Source: Paenibacillus sp. ACRRY
GTDB taxonomy: Bacteria; Bacillota; Bacilli; Paenibacillales; Paenibacillaceae
DNA: 64,000 nt
Assembly: GCF_022346995.1 (NCBI RefSeq)
Contig: NZ_JAKRNM010000001.1
Span: 1,178,001-1,242,000 of the forward strand
Direction of reading: 5' to 3'
Made by a program: the position numbers and the translations under genes. The notes under the pieces were generated by a model that worked only from the letters and a program-made list of their open reading frames with translations, was not told the origin of the DNA and made no database searches. Below are positions 35,501 through 43,437 of the stretch, one piece after another; position 1 is the stretch's first letter, and every line of letters starts with the position of its first letter.

Positions 35501-38197
35501 TTCCAATACAAAGCTGCCGAGCTGAGGTTGAAATGCACGTGTAAATTGTGTAGTGCCTGGGGCATTATCATACAGTTTTAAAGACTTTGTCGACGTATTA
35601 CCGGTGGTTCCAGAAGGTACTTCCGCCACCTCAACCCGATGGTCCGCATCTTGAGGATCAGGGAGCACGACATACCCGGGTGGTGTTTGGTTAACCTCAA
35701 GTCCTTCATAGTCATCATGAATATATTCGATGGTTTCAAGCTCACCTTCGGGAACGGCGTGCGCTTCTTCCGAGGAGAAGCTCGTTCCTTTGTCATTTAC
35801 TGCTCTCACGACGTAATAGTACGTCTTCCCGACAGTCAGGTCCGGATCCGTATATGAAGCAGATGTTATTCCGCTCTGGAGCTCCGTGTAAGGCCCTCCG
35901 GAAATTTCCGCACGAAAAACAGAATACGAGACAGCATTGTTCACCTCATCCCAGGATAATGTGACCGATTTGGGTCCTGCTTCTGCTCTTAGTTGGGTCG
36001 GAGCTACAGGGAAATCTGCATCCAGCTGCTGAACAGCTGCACCAGAGAATACAGATGTATTCAGTTTATCTACTTCGTCGTCCGGTTTGGAAGCATCCGC
36101 CGCAAGTCCGACGTAAACGGTGCTGTTCACGGGGAAACCTACAGCATTCAAAACGGACCAGTCTGCTCCGTCTTTGGAGACGAGAGATGTAACTTGATCA
36201 CCGAGCCTCACCAGCTTCACCCAGTAAGGGAGCGTGATGAACGTCTCTGGTTCCTGAACGGAGACATCCGCCCCTTCGGTTTCACGCGTTAAATGAATCG
36301 CCTTTTGCCCGCCTTTGACATAGGACGCCATTAAGGCGACAAATGGAGAGGAAGCGTCCAGACTCTCGCGGATCATTACACCTGCTTCTGCTCCATCATC
36401 CGTGGCTGTTACGTGATCGACTCTAGCAACGATCTCACCATTCCCCTCCAGCGTCTGGTAGGCATAGTGAAAATGATCCGAAGTGCCGGCAATGTCACCT
36501 GATGATTTTACAGTTACATCCGTTTCTAATGCACCAAGCTGTGTATGGCCGGCAACGCCAGGTGCTCCAATGTCTGTTGAAGCCCATGGTGCAATACTGC
36601 CTTCCTTATTCACATGTACGGTGACATTATTCGATTGGGTTGCTGTTCCCGTATCGTCAATAGCTCGAACCGTGAGATAATGTGTACCATCTTTTACATT
36701 GTCCCAGCTCAAAGCATATGGAGGCGTATCATCTTCGCCCAACTTAATATCATTTTGATAAAATTCCACCTTGGAGATTGTGCCATCCGGATCAGAGGCC
36801 GAGGCCACAATTTCGATGGAAGACCCCTCTGTTGCAATCGTATGGTTGGCAGGAGAATCAATCGAAGTTACAGGGTTCGCTGACCCATTACCTGTTATGC
36901 TGTTCAGATACATTTCAAGATGGGTATATCCCGATTCATGAATTTCATTTCGGTCAGAGGCATCGTTTGGGTTCAACCCTTGAGCGATTTCCCAATCATT
37001 CGGCATTCCGTCATGATCATCATCTGCCAGTGTGGATAATACTTCTTCAAACTCCACATATCCTCCCACTTCTTTTTGGGAATTGATATGCTGACCGGAA
37101 CGGTTTTTAACATCATTAACGATTCTTGCATCAATCGCATCCCTTCTCGGCAGGACAGCTCCAGCTTCGGCAAGGACACGATCATACGCCGTTTCTGCAT
37201 CATCCATTGGTGACGGGTTGGTCATGATAACCGGAGATTCAAGCTTCGATTCCGGATTCGCCAGAGTCCCGACCCCAAGCCAGTTATCCGCAGTAATCTC
37301 GGGATATCCGTCCACTATATTGCCGCTAACATGGAGACGGGTATTGGCACTTACATCAAGGAAAAGCTGATCCCGTACGGAACGATACGTATTGGGGCCG
37401 TATTTGTAATAATTGTTCATCAAATTGTAGTTGCCTTCCTCACCACCATAAGCAGAGAAAAACCCCCAGTTGTATACGACATTGTTGTATGATTCAGTAT
37501 TAAATCCGGGAGACCCGGCAAATCTCGGGTTACGGCTTACATTGTGGGCGATGATATTATGATGGAATGAGGTGTTGTTTCCGCCCCAAATGCCGGCATA
37601 TCCATGCCTGCCCTTTTGGTGAGTCGTCATCAGCATGCTCTCGGCAATGACGGACCACTGTACGGTTGTATTTTCGTTTACATACATGCTAAGGACTTCA
37701 TCCACAGACCAGGTGAAAGAACAGTGATCGATGATGATGTTTTTATGATATCGCCCGCCAAATACATCATCCTCACTTGGGTGTTTGTCTCCAAGCCTGA
37801 AACGCATATGTCTTACGATAATGTTATCTGCCTGAAATGTGGTCCAATAATCGGAGACGGTGATCCCTTCTCCAGGCGCAGTCTGCCCAGCCAGGGTAAG
37901 ATTGGAACCTGATATAACCAGAGGAGCTTCCAGATGAATGGTTCCACCCACTTTGAATACGACAGTTGTATCATTTTGACGAACGGCTTCGCGAAGAGAG
38001 CCGGGGCCCGAGTCAGCCAGGGTAGTTACTTCGTAAACTGAACCTCCCCTGCCGCCAGTCGTATACATCCCACCGCCTTCAGCTCCAGGAAAAGCAGGCA
38101 GCATACCTGAATCTCCTGTTTCTTCCGCAGCAGCCATTCCCGGCAAAACACTGAACAGCATCGATACGATCAAGATGAGCGACACAATCCTTTTCAA
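32504..38197 (-). CDS. Secreted pectate lyase-Fn3-pectin methylesterase fusion
   Basis: Extracellular pectinolytic enzyme of 1897 residues. Signal peptide 1-24 (cut near AAA-EE). Modules in order: pectate lyase parallel beta-helix (about 35-390; starts AFPGAEGGG); Ca-binding-like DDDHDGMPNDWEIAQGLNPND (393-413); Ig-like domain (about 440-530); beta-sandwich of DUF1349 type (about 535-720); Fn3 (730-818); a LamG-like or concanavalin-like module (820-1028); four more Fn3 (1030-1395); family CE8 pectin methylesterase (1395-1680) with Asp1527 in GWQDTLY, Asp1548 in GDVDFIFG and Arg1604 in LGRPW; then two C-terminal beta domains (1690-1897). Demethylation and lyase cleavage in one chain. Start is TTG at 38197 with GGAGGAGGAAG upstream. 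A perfect cre core lies about 100 bases upstream. Confidence 0.93.
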   Translation of the reverse strand: MKRIVSLILIVSMLFSVLPGMAAAEETGDSGMLPAFPGAEGGGMYTTGGRGGSVYEVTTLADSGPGSLREAVRQNDTTVVFKVGGTIHLEAPLVISGSNLTLAGQTAPGEGITVSDYWTTFQADNIIVRHMRFRLGDKHPSEDDVFGGRYHKNIIIDHCSFTWSVDEVLSMYVNENTTVQWSVIAESMLMTTHQKGRHGYAGIWGGNNTSFHHNIIAHNVSRNPRFAGSPGFNTESYNNVVYNWGFFSAYGGEEGNYNLMNNYYKYGPNTYRSVRDQLFLDVSANTRLHVSGNIVDGYPEITADNWLGVGTLANPESKLESPVIMTNPSPMDDAETAYDRVLAEAGAVLPRRDAIDARIVNDVKNRSGQHINSQKEVGGYVEFEEVLSTLADDDHDGMPNDWEIAQGLNPNDASDRNEIHESGYTHLEMYLNSITGNGSANPVTSIDSPANHTIATEGSSIEIVASASDPDGTISKVEFYQNDIKLGEDDTPPYALSWDNVKDGTHYLTVRAIDDTGTATQSNNVTVHVNKEGSIAPWASTDIGAPGVAGHTQLGALETDVTVKSSGDIAGTSDHFHYAYQTLEGNGEIVARVDHVTATDDGAEAGVMIRESLDASSPFVALMASYVKGGQKAIHLTRETEGADVSVQEPETFITLPYWVKLVRLGDQVTSLVSKDGADWSVLNAVGFPVNSTVYVGLAADASKPDDEVDKLNTSVFSGAAVQQLDADFPVAPTQLRAEAGPKSVTLSWDEVNNAVSYSVFRAEISGGPYTELQSGITSASYTDPDLTVGKTYYYVVRAVNDKGTSFSSEEAHAVPEGELETIEYIHDDYEGLEVNQTPPGYVVLPDPQDADHRVEVAEVPSGTTGNTSTKSLKLYDNAPGTTQFTRAFQPQLGSFVLETDLMSPSWPGTAYVLQLQNNAGTRTPLSIEIRKPAAPTAEDTYTLVYKKDGVDHKLLDAPANNQWYNLKITGNVAMQKADIYIDNVRVADNIPFQADVLTDGIGRILAKTPGTGKGTIYYDNLRLYVEPVAAPKGLTAQPGNGMVRLNWDEAEGASTYNIKRSTGGESAYEPIASEVADTSYIDDTVVNGTTYHYVVTALGASGESGPSNQVEVTPSEDAVKPEAPEQLEGKSRDAQAELAWQPIEQASHYTVKRSVQAEGPFTSVAAKLTQPSFRDGGLDNGVTYYYVVSATGIGGEGADSAPVAVTPSRALSTPEPVVKPQPNSIEVEWQPIEGAATYQIKRSNDLNGTYEVVAEAQSQISYTDTGLTNGVSYYYKIIAISGDTHSLESAPTGARPSADDGTLMSPTGLHAEPEDGGITLTWEDVQGADSYAVKRSDSPAGSYVSVAAEVTETSYTDSGLTNGKTYYYLVTANNDAGEGMSSVSVFETPAVTLTVASDGSAEFERVQEAIDASPDNATIPTIIRIKDGVYREKLNVPSSKIHLRMIGESREGTILVYGDSASTLDGNGNPLGTSNSYSFRIQTNDFTAEHLTIQNDAGDHAGQAVALLARGDRLVFRDVSLKGWQDTLYVNDGRQYYVDSYIEGDVDFIFGNAAALFENSIIHSLSNGYVTAASTAEGKPGYVFLNSRITAESGLTGNVALGRPWRPNASVVYINSYLDDHISPAGWNNWSNADNEKTARFAEYASYGPGANAKGRSNWSTQLTAEEAGQYLPAKHFAGSDAWNPSLDVSLVHANRDLASLDVNGKPLSGFNSSQKNYEVEVKAGSALPLVSADAVSGRSVVEVKQAAAVPGKAVVKVTGQDGGVKSYSINFSAETVRDTTAPVLRLKVNKPVLKENANKMETIRVTADATDQGTGVASVKLISITSNQPDKGKGNGNKSPDIQGAVYGTPDFEFKLRAERTGKGKGQDRVYTITYEAADRAGNTSRSSVKVVVKK

Positions 38198-38293
38198 TTA
38201 AATCTTCCTCCTCCGGTTTCGTATACTCCAATTGGCAAACGCAGCACTGAGAGGCAATTAACCTTCAGCGGATCCAATCACCCCCTTCATCCA

Positions 38294-38309
38294 ATGTAAG
38301 CGTTATCAC
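38294..38309. promoter_or_regulatory. cre (CcpA) site upstream of the pectate lyase fusion
   Basis: The core TGTAAGCGTTATCA matches the consensus TGWAANCGNTNWCA at every defined position. It lies 97 bases upstream of the start codon at 38197. Carbon catabolite repression of the pectinase is therefore expected. Confidence 0.75.
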
Positions 38310-38370
38310 AATTAATCAAATTGAATAACCCGTATTGTCCTGTGAACAAAAAAGGTGTAAGGAGTATGTT

Positions 38371-38410
38371 ATGCCCGTATCGTTTTGATCCATTTAACGG
38401 ATACGGGCAT
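38371..38410 (-). terminator. Hairpin after the YteR-like hydrolase gene
   Basis: ATGCCCGTATC and GATACGGGCAT form an 11-base perfect stem with a 17-base loop, 17 bases after the stop at 38427. It lacks an immediate T-run on the minus strand, so termination is likely but not certain; it might instead be a processing or stabilising element. Confidence 0.6.
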
Positions 38411-38426
38411 TTACAGGTGGAATGAA

Positions 38427-39572
38427 CTATCCCTTTCGATTTAACATATATTCATATTCGGTGCAGGCCAGCAAGAAAGCTCCCAGTCCCTTTTGATCGT
38501 TGGTAATAATGGGTTCACTAATATAATAAGCATAGGTACCGTCCCGTCTCGGTTCTCCTCCAAGACCTGCAACCTGACAGTTTTTGTACAGATTGATCCA
38601 GCCTTCTTTGGTTTCCATGACAAATTCTGAAATTAAACCGGCGTAGGCATGGTCCAGCGAGTTCACCCAGTTTTCGTCCTGTAACCAACCGAGTCGAATG
38701 CCTTTGGCCATGGCATACACGATCATGCTGGAGGCAGAAGCCTCCAGATAATTTCCTTTTCGAGTTCCTTCATTAATTACCTGGTACCACACCCCGGAAG
38801 AAGAGTCCTGGAAACTTCGCAGTGCTGACATCGTATCATTCAGAATTTCAATCAGCTTCGCGCGGTCCTGATGAGTGTCCGGAAGCAATTCCAGTACATC
38901 AACCAGCGCCATGACGAACCAACCCATGGACCGGCCCCAGAAGTTGGGCGATTGTCCGGTATTCGGATCACTCCAAGGCTGCGTTCGCTTCTCATCCCAG
39001 GCATGGTAGAGCAGACCTGTCTTCCCGTCACGGTTGTGTTGTGCGCAGAGAATAAACTGCCTTGTCACATCATCCAGATCCTGCTCATCTTTCTGTTCGA
39101 ACTGAAGCATATATTCAAGATAAAACGGCGTGCCCATATACAATCCATCCAGCCAAATCTGATAAGGATACACTTGCTTATGCCAGAACGCCCCTTCTGA
39201 TGTACGCGGGTGACTGCGAAGCTGCTCCCTTAGAAGAGAGGCAGCCACTTGGTATTTTTCCTCGCCAGTCATCTGAACCAATCCAAACAGCAGCTTGCCG
39301 TTATTCAGATGATCAATATTATGCTCATCCTGGCGGTATCCGCGAATTGTTCCATCACTTTGTATGAAGTAATCCATGTTGTCCCGAATGTACTCTGCAT
39401 ACTTGCTTTCGCCGGTCACTTTCCACAGCAGCTCAAATCCCTTCAGAATAACCCCATAATCATACGACCATTTCCCATGATATCCGTTTGCCTCATACAG
39501 TCTGGGCGTACGCTCCATAATGGTATCTGCGGTATGCACTGCCCACAGGCATGGAGACTGAATCTGAATCAT
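38427..39572 (-). CDS. Unsaturated rhamnogalacturonyl hydrolase, GH105/GH88 (YteR-like)
   Basis: Cytoplasmic (alpha/alpha)6-barrel hydrolase of 381 residues that removes the unsaturated galacturonyl residue left by lyases from rhamnogalacturonan fragments. Family landmarks: Asp87 in NIDHLNNGK, Asp142 in YQIWLDGLYMG (the catalytic acid in YteR), HAWDEKRTQPWSDPNTGQSPNFWGRSMGW and NYLEASASSM. No signal peptide. The ATG at 39572 has GGAGGAAGA upstream. It follows the binding lipoprotein gene by 32 bases and belongs to the same transport-degradation unit. A paralogue is at 52738. Confidence 0.93.
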   Translation of the reverse strand: MIQIQSPCLWAVHTADTIMERTPRLYEANGYHGKWSYDYGVILKGFELLWKVTGESKYAEYIRDNMDYFIQSDGTIRGYRQDEHNIDHLNNGKLLFGLVQMTGEEKYQVAASLLREQLRSHPRTSEGAFWHKQVYPYQIWLDGLYMGTPFYLEYMLQFEQKDEQDLDDVTRQFILCAQHNRDGKTGLLYHAWDEKRTQPWSDPNTGQSPNFWGRSMGWFVMALVDVLELLPDTHQDRAKLIEILNDTMSALRSFQDSSSGVWYQVINEGTRKGNYLEASASSMIVYAMAKGIRLGWLQDENWVNSLDHAYAGLISEFVMETKEGWINLYKNCQVAGLGGEPRRDGTYAYYISEPIITNDQKGLGAFLLACTEYEYMLNRKG

Positions 39573-39604
39573 GGCTTATCTTCCTCCTTCGATGAGTCAT
39601 GATT

Positions 39605-41104
39605 TTATTTGTTCTGCACAGCTTGATATGCAGCCTCATATTCCGTAATAATCTTATCGCCACCGGACTTTCTCCAAGTTTGCACCGCATCCTGGAATCC
39701 TTGCAAGTCCAACTTGCCGAGAATGTATTTGTACGTAGCATCCGTGATGATTTTTTGCAGTTCCGATCCTTGCTCCGAGAACGTCGCAGATTCAAGAGAG
39801 TACATCGGATTAAGCACTGCATACTTTGTGTTCTCCTGAATTAAACGATCAGACTCCACCCGTAATGGGTCAGAATCATGAATGTCGTATCCATTCTCAT
39901 TCGGACGTGAGGAAGAGAACGGCTGTACTTCCTGTTCCCAGAGCTTGGTATCGGTAATTGTTGCCGCATTGCCCTCCAGGCTGTAGTGTACATCCTTAAT
40001 ACCATAAGTCATTAATGTATATATTTCTTCACTCATCAGATCGTCCATGAATTTCAAGACCTGTTTTAACTCAGCCTCATCCTTCACTTCCGATTTGGGG
40101 AATGCCAGCAGCCCGCCTACACCATTGGACGTGGACCAGATGGCCCGATCACTTTCGTTACCTGTAGAAGTAATGTCGTTTACCATGATCAAATCCATGT
40201 CATCCTGTACACCTTTGGCCAGGTTGAGCAGGTTTTTACTATCAAACAGCGCACCAACATAGATTCCCGCTTTCCCCTGAGCAAAACCCTCCTGCTGATC
40301 TTTTTTGGCCGTTACTGCAAAGTCCTGGTTAATATAGCCGTTGTTGTACAGCTCCTTCATATAATCCATTGCTTTAACGTAACCTTCGGATTCAAACTCG
40401 GGCGTTACCTTGCCATCCTCGCTGACCGCCCATCCGCTCGGAGTTCCAAAGTATGAACCCAGTGTCTTGAAAGCACCGAATACAAGATCGCTGCGATCAA
40501 TGAAACCGGTCGTATCTTTGCTGCCATTACCATCAGGGTCCTGCTCGGTAAATGCTTTGGCAACTTCCATCAGCTCTGCAGTTGTTTTGGGTATAGGTAA
40601 TCCCACGTTATCGAGCCAGTCTTTGCGAATGATAACACCGTTACGGGAAACCTGTTTCTGCATTGGAATGCCATACAACTTCCCATCAATCGAAGCAGAG
40701 TTTCTCATATCCGCAGATATCTCTTTCAGATTCGGGAATTCGTCCAGATAAGGTCCCACTTCCCAGAAGACACCGGCCTTCAGGGCATTTCGAACCGACG
40801 AATTCTCCAGAATCGTGAGTGAAACAATGTCAGCCAGAGAGCCAGAGGCTAAAGAGGTGTTCAAACGCTCCTCTTTCGAGGCATCCGGAATCCAGGAAAA
40901 TTGAATATCCGTATTCGTCAGTTCCTCGATTTTGTTCAACACAGTATCCGTTGGCGGCGAAGCAGAATGCAGTATGTTCAACCAGCTAATAATAGGCTTT
41001 CCTTCTGCATTCGTTTGCGGCTCTGCATTCTCTCCCCCGCAGGCACTGAGCAGCAGACTGCCACAAATAGAAAGCGCTATCAACTTGGCGTAACGGAATT
41101 TCAT
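39605..41104 (-). CDS. LplA-type extracellular solute-binding lipoprotein
   Basis: Sugar-binding lipoprotein of 499 residues. Signal peptide MKFRYAKLIALSICGSLLLSAC with Cys22. The family features DFAVTAKKDQQEGFAQGKAG and DLQGFQDAVQTWRKSGGDKI are present. The ATG at 41104 has AGGGGAT seven bases upstream. It lies between a permease and the YteR-like hydrolase, so the likely ligand is an unsaturated pectin oligosaccharide; this is inferred from position. Confidence 0.92.
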   Translation of the reverse strand: MKFRYAKLIALSICGSLLLSACGGENAEPQTNAEGKPIISWLNILHSASPPTDTVLNKIEELTNTDIQFSWIPDASKEERLNTSLASGSLADIVSLTILENSSVRNALKAGVFWEVGPYLDEFPNLKEISADMRNSASIDGKLYGIPMQKQVSRNGVIIRKDWLDNVGLPIPKTTAELMEVAKAFTEQDPDGNGSKDTTGFIDRSDLVFGAFKTLGSYFGTPSGWAVSEDGKVTPEFESEGYVKAMDYMKELYNNGYINQDFAVTAKKDQQEGFAQGKAGIYVGALFDSKNLLNLAKGVQDDMDLIMVNDITSTGNESDRAIWSTSNGVGGLLAFPKSEVKDEAELKQVLKFMDDLMSEEIYTLMTYGIKDVHYSLEGNAATITDTKLWEQEVQPFSSSRPNENGYDIHDSDPLRVESDRLIQENTKYAVLNPMYSLESATFSEQGSELQKIITDATYKYILGKLDLQGFQDAVQTWRKSGGDKIITEYEAAYQAVQNK

Positions 41105-41166
41105 GTACATATCCCCTTTACATGTTTTGAGTTTTGTTGTTATCTATTTCAGCTATTCTAAGCGAG

Positions 41167-42132
41167 TTAATAGACTCCATCTTCACCAAACTTTTTGGCG
41201 AGCTTATTGGCTATGATCACCAGAATCAATCCAACCAAGCCTTTGAACAAGCCAACCGTAGTACTAAAGCTTAATTGCCCGTTCTTCAAGCCAGCCGTGA
41301 AGATGTACGTATCGAAGATCTCTCCAACTTCCCGATTGAGTGAATTAAGAAGCAAATACATATGTTCAAAACCAAGCTCAAGCGTATTACCGATCTTCAG
41401 AATTAACAACGTAATAATAACGGGGCGAATGGCTGGCAGAGTCACATGCCACATTTTACGTAACCGGCTCGCGCCGTCCATATCTGCCGCTTCGTAAAGC
41501 TGCGTGTCTACTACGGTAATCGCTGCAAGATAAATGATGGTGGACCATCCGGCCTCTTTCCAGATGATTTGCAGAATGTACATGGGACGAAGCCATTCTG
41601 GTGAGGTAAGGAAGCTGATTTTGTTTCCGCCAAAAGCAGCAATCATCTCGTTGACAACCCCGCCATCCACACTCAGAAATACATAGGTAATGGAAACGAT
41701 GATGACCCAGGACATGAAGTGTGGAATGTACACAATGGTCTGAATTGAATTTTTAAACATCTTATGTCTGACTTCATTTAGCATCAGGGCAAGAATAATG
41801 GGAATCGGAAAAAAAATGATCAATTCAAGTGCAAACAATATTAGTGTGTTGCTGAGCAGCATGGCAAAGGTTGGTTCGGTAAACAGCCGAATGAAATGCT
41901 TGAATCCGACCCACGGGCTATCCTTAATACCGAGATACGGCTGATAGTCCTGGAATGAAATGATCAGTCCACCCATCGGAAAATACTTGAAGATAACAAA
42001 GTAGACAAACCCCGGAAGAATCATCAGGTATAGAAGTTTGTTGGCGGCAACACTTCTTAATTGATGACCGATTCCGGTTTTTCGATGCAGTTTGCCTTGT
42101 AACGAAACAACTGAGGAATTGGAATCTTTCAC
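41167..42132 (-). CDS. LplB-type carbohydrate ABC transporter permease
   Basis: Six-segment membrane permease of 321 residues. It starts at the GTG at 42132, which is preceded by AAGGAGGT at nine bases and gives VKDSNSSVV; a frame to 42180 would place that ribosome binding site inside the gene. Segments such as YLMILPGFVYFVIF, VYIPHFMSWVII and the EAA loop YEAADMDGASRLRKMWHVTLP are typical. Its partner permease is encoded on the other strand from 42439, so the two are divergently transcribed from the 42133-42438 region. Confidence 0.93.
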   Translation of the reverse strand: MKDSNSSVVSLQGKLHRKTGIGHQLRSVAANKLLYLMILPGFVYFVIFKYFPMGGLIISFQDYQPYLGIKDSPWVGFKHFIRLFTEPTFAMLLSNTLILFALELIIFFPIPIILALMLNEVRHKMFKNSIQTIVYIPHFMSWVIIVSITYVFLSVDGGVVNEMIAAFGGNKISFLTSPEWLRPMYILQIIWKEAGWSTIIYLAAITVVDTQLYEAADMDGASRLRKMWHVTLPAIRPVIITLLILKIGNTLELGFEHMYLLLNSLNREVGEIFDTYIFTAGLKNGQLSFSTTVGLFKGLVGLILVIIANKLAKKFGEDGVY

Positions 42133-42289
42133 TGCTCGCTGACCTCCTTGATCGGTTAACATGTGTTCGAAGTCAAGCATATCCGCTCAGATTCATTCCG
42201 TACATAATCATTAGCTATCATGCTTCCGGTAGTCATGACATAAGGGCTTGTGACAAGGCTTTTTCCCGTGCGGATTGTAGCTTATGATT

Positions 42290-42304
42290 ATTAACTCGGT
42301 TAAT
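42290..42304. promoter_or_regulatory. Palindrome between the divergent permease genes
   Basis: ATTAAC-TCG-GTTAAT is a perfect 6-base dyad, flanked by TGATTAT on both sides as a direct repeat. It sits midway between the two divergent permease starts (42132 and 42439) and could be the operator for the neighbouring AraC-type regulator. Confidence 0.45.
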
Positions 42305-42438
42305 GATTATCATGCTGATTCTCCTTGAACTCTCCTCTCAAACCGGCTGCAGCAAGGTCTTAGGATATGATTATATACGTTATCCATAACCCTTGATATG
42401 GTGGGAAGAGATCAATTCTTAAGGAGGAACCTATCGAC

Positions 42439-43323
42439 ATGTCAAAAGCCGTACTCAAGAAGGAAACGCTCGGAAGCGTCATATTTAACGTAGTGAACTA
42501 TACACTTCTTCTCCTTTTTGCCCTTGCCTGTCTCTTGCCTTTCATTAATGTGGTTGCCAGTTCATTTGCCTCAACCCAGGAGATCGTGCAGAAGAAATTT
42601 ATTCTGTTCCCAACGTCATTTTCGCTCGACGCCTATCGGTATATCCTGTCTACTCCAACCATCTTCAAAGGACTCGGTGTTTCCATCTTCATCACCCTCA
42701 TCGGTACCGCTGTCAGCATGACACTTACAGCACTTATGGCGTACGGATTATCCCGACGGTATCTTCTGGGGAGAAACGTCATCAACTTTATCGTCGTATT
42801 TTCCATGTTGTTCAGCGGTGGCATGATTCCCACCTTTTTAATCGTCAAAGCAGCCGGGTTGATCGACTCCTACTGGTCCATGATAATCCCTACAGCCATT
42901 AACGCGTTTAACCTGATTATCATGCGCAACTTTTTCCAAGCCTTACCGGACAGCCTGGAGGAATCCGCCAAAATTGACGGTGCGAATGACTTCCGCATAT
43001 TGTGGCAGATCATGCTTCCACTAGCTCTGCCATCGATTGCCACATTATCCCTTTTTTACGGTGTCTCCTACTGGAATACTTATATGAACGCCATTCTGTA
43101 TCTCAATGAATCCAAAATGTGGCCGCTGCAGGTACTTCTTCGTCAGATCGTCATTGTATCGAGTGGAATGGAAGGCAATAGTTCTGCGGTTGATATTGTA
43201 CCCCCGTCACAGACCATTAAGATGAGTGTAATCGTCGTTGCAACCGTCCCCATGCTCATTGCCTATCCTTTTGTACAGAAACATTTCACAAAAGGAGCTT
43301 TACTCGGATCAGTAAAAGGTTGA
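42439..43323 (+). CDS. LplC/YtcP-type carbohydrate ABC transporter permease
   Basis: Membrane permease of 294 residues, second half of the importer. Landmarks: MAYGLSRRYLLGR, the EAA loop LEESAKIDGANDFRILWQIMLPLALP and the C-terminal KGALLGSVKG. The ATG at 42439 follows AAGGAGGAACC. Unlike other loci of this family it is not in line with its partner permease and binding protein but divergent from them. It converges with the membrane AraC regulator gene across a bidirectional terminator. Confidence 0.94.
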   Translation: MSKAVLKKETLGSVIFNVVNYTLLLLFALACLLPFINVVASSFASTQEIVQKKFILFPTSFSLDAYRYILSTPTIFKGLGVSIFITLIGTAVSMTLTALMAYGLSRRYLLGRNVINFIVVFSMLFSGGMIPTFLIVKAAGLIDSYWSMIIPTAINAFNLIIMRNFFQALPDSLEESAKIDGANDFRILWQIMLPLALPSIATLSLFYGVSYWNTYMNAILYLNESKMWPLQVLLRQIVIVSSGMEGNSSAVDIVPPSQTIKMSVIVVATVPMLIAYPFVQKHFTKGALLGSVKG

Positions 43324-43347
43324 TCGATATGCTGCTTCTCGATATAA

Positions 43348-43387
43348 AACCAATCCCCTTAGGCCAAGAACCTAAGGGGATTGGTTT
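43348..43387. terminator. Bidirectional terminator
   Basis: AAACCAATCCCCTTAGG, loop CCAAGAA, CCTAAGGGGATTGGTTT: a perfect 17-base stem between convergent genes, with T-rich ends on both strands. Confidence 0.9.
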
Positions 43388-43437
43388 GCTTACATTACTC
43401 CAAACGTAATCGCCATGGTGGAATAACTCCCTTACCT

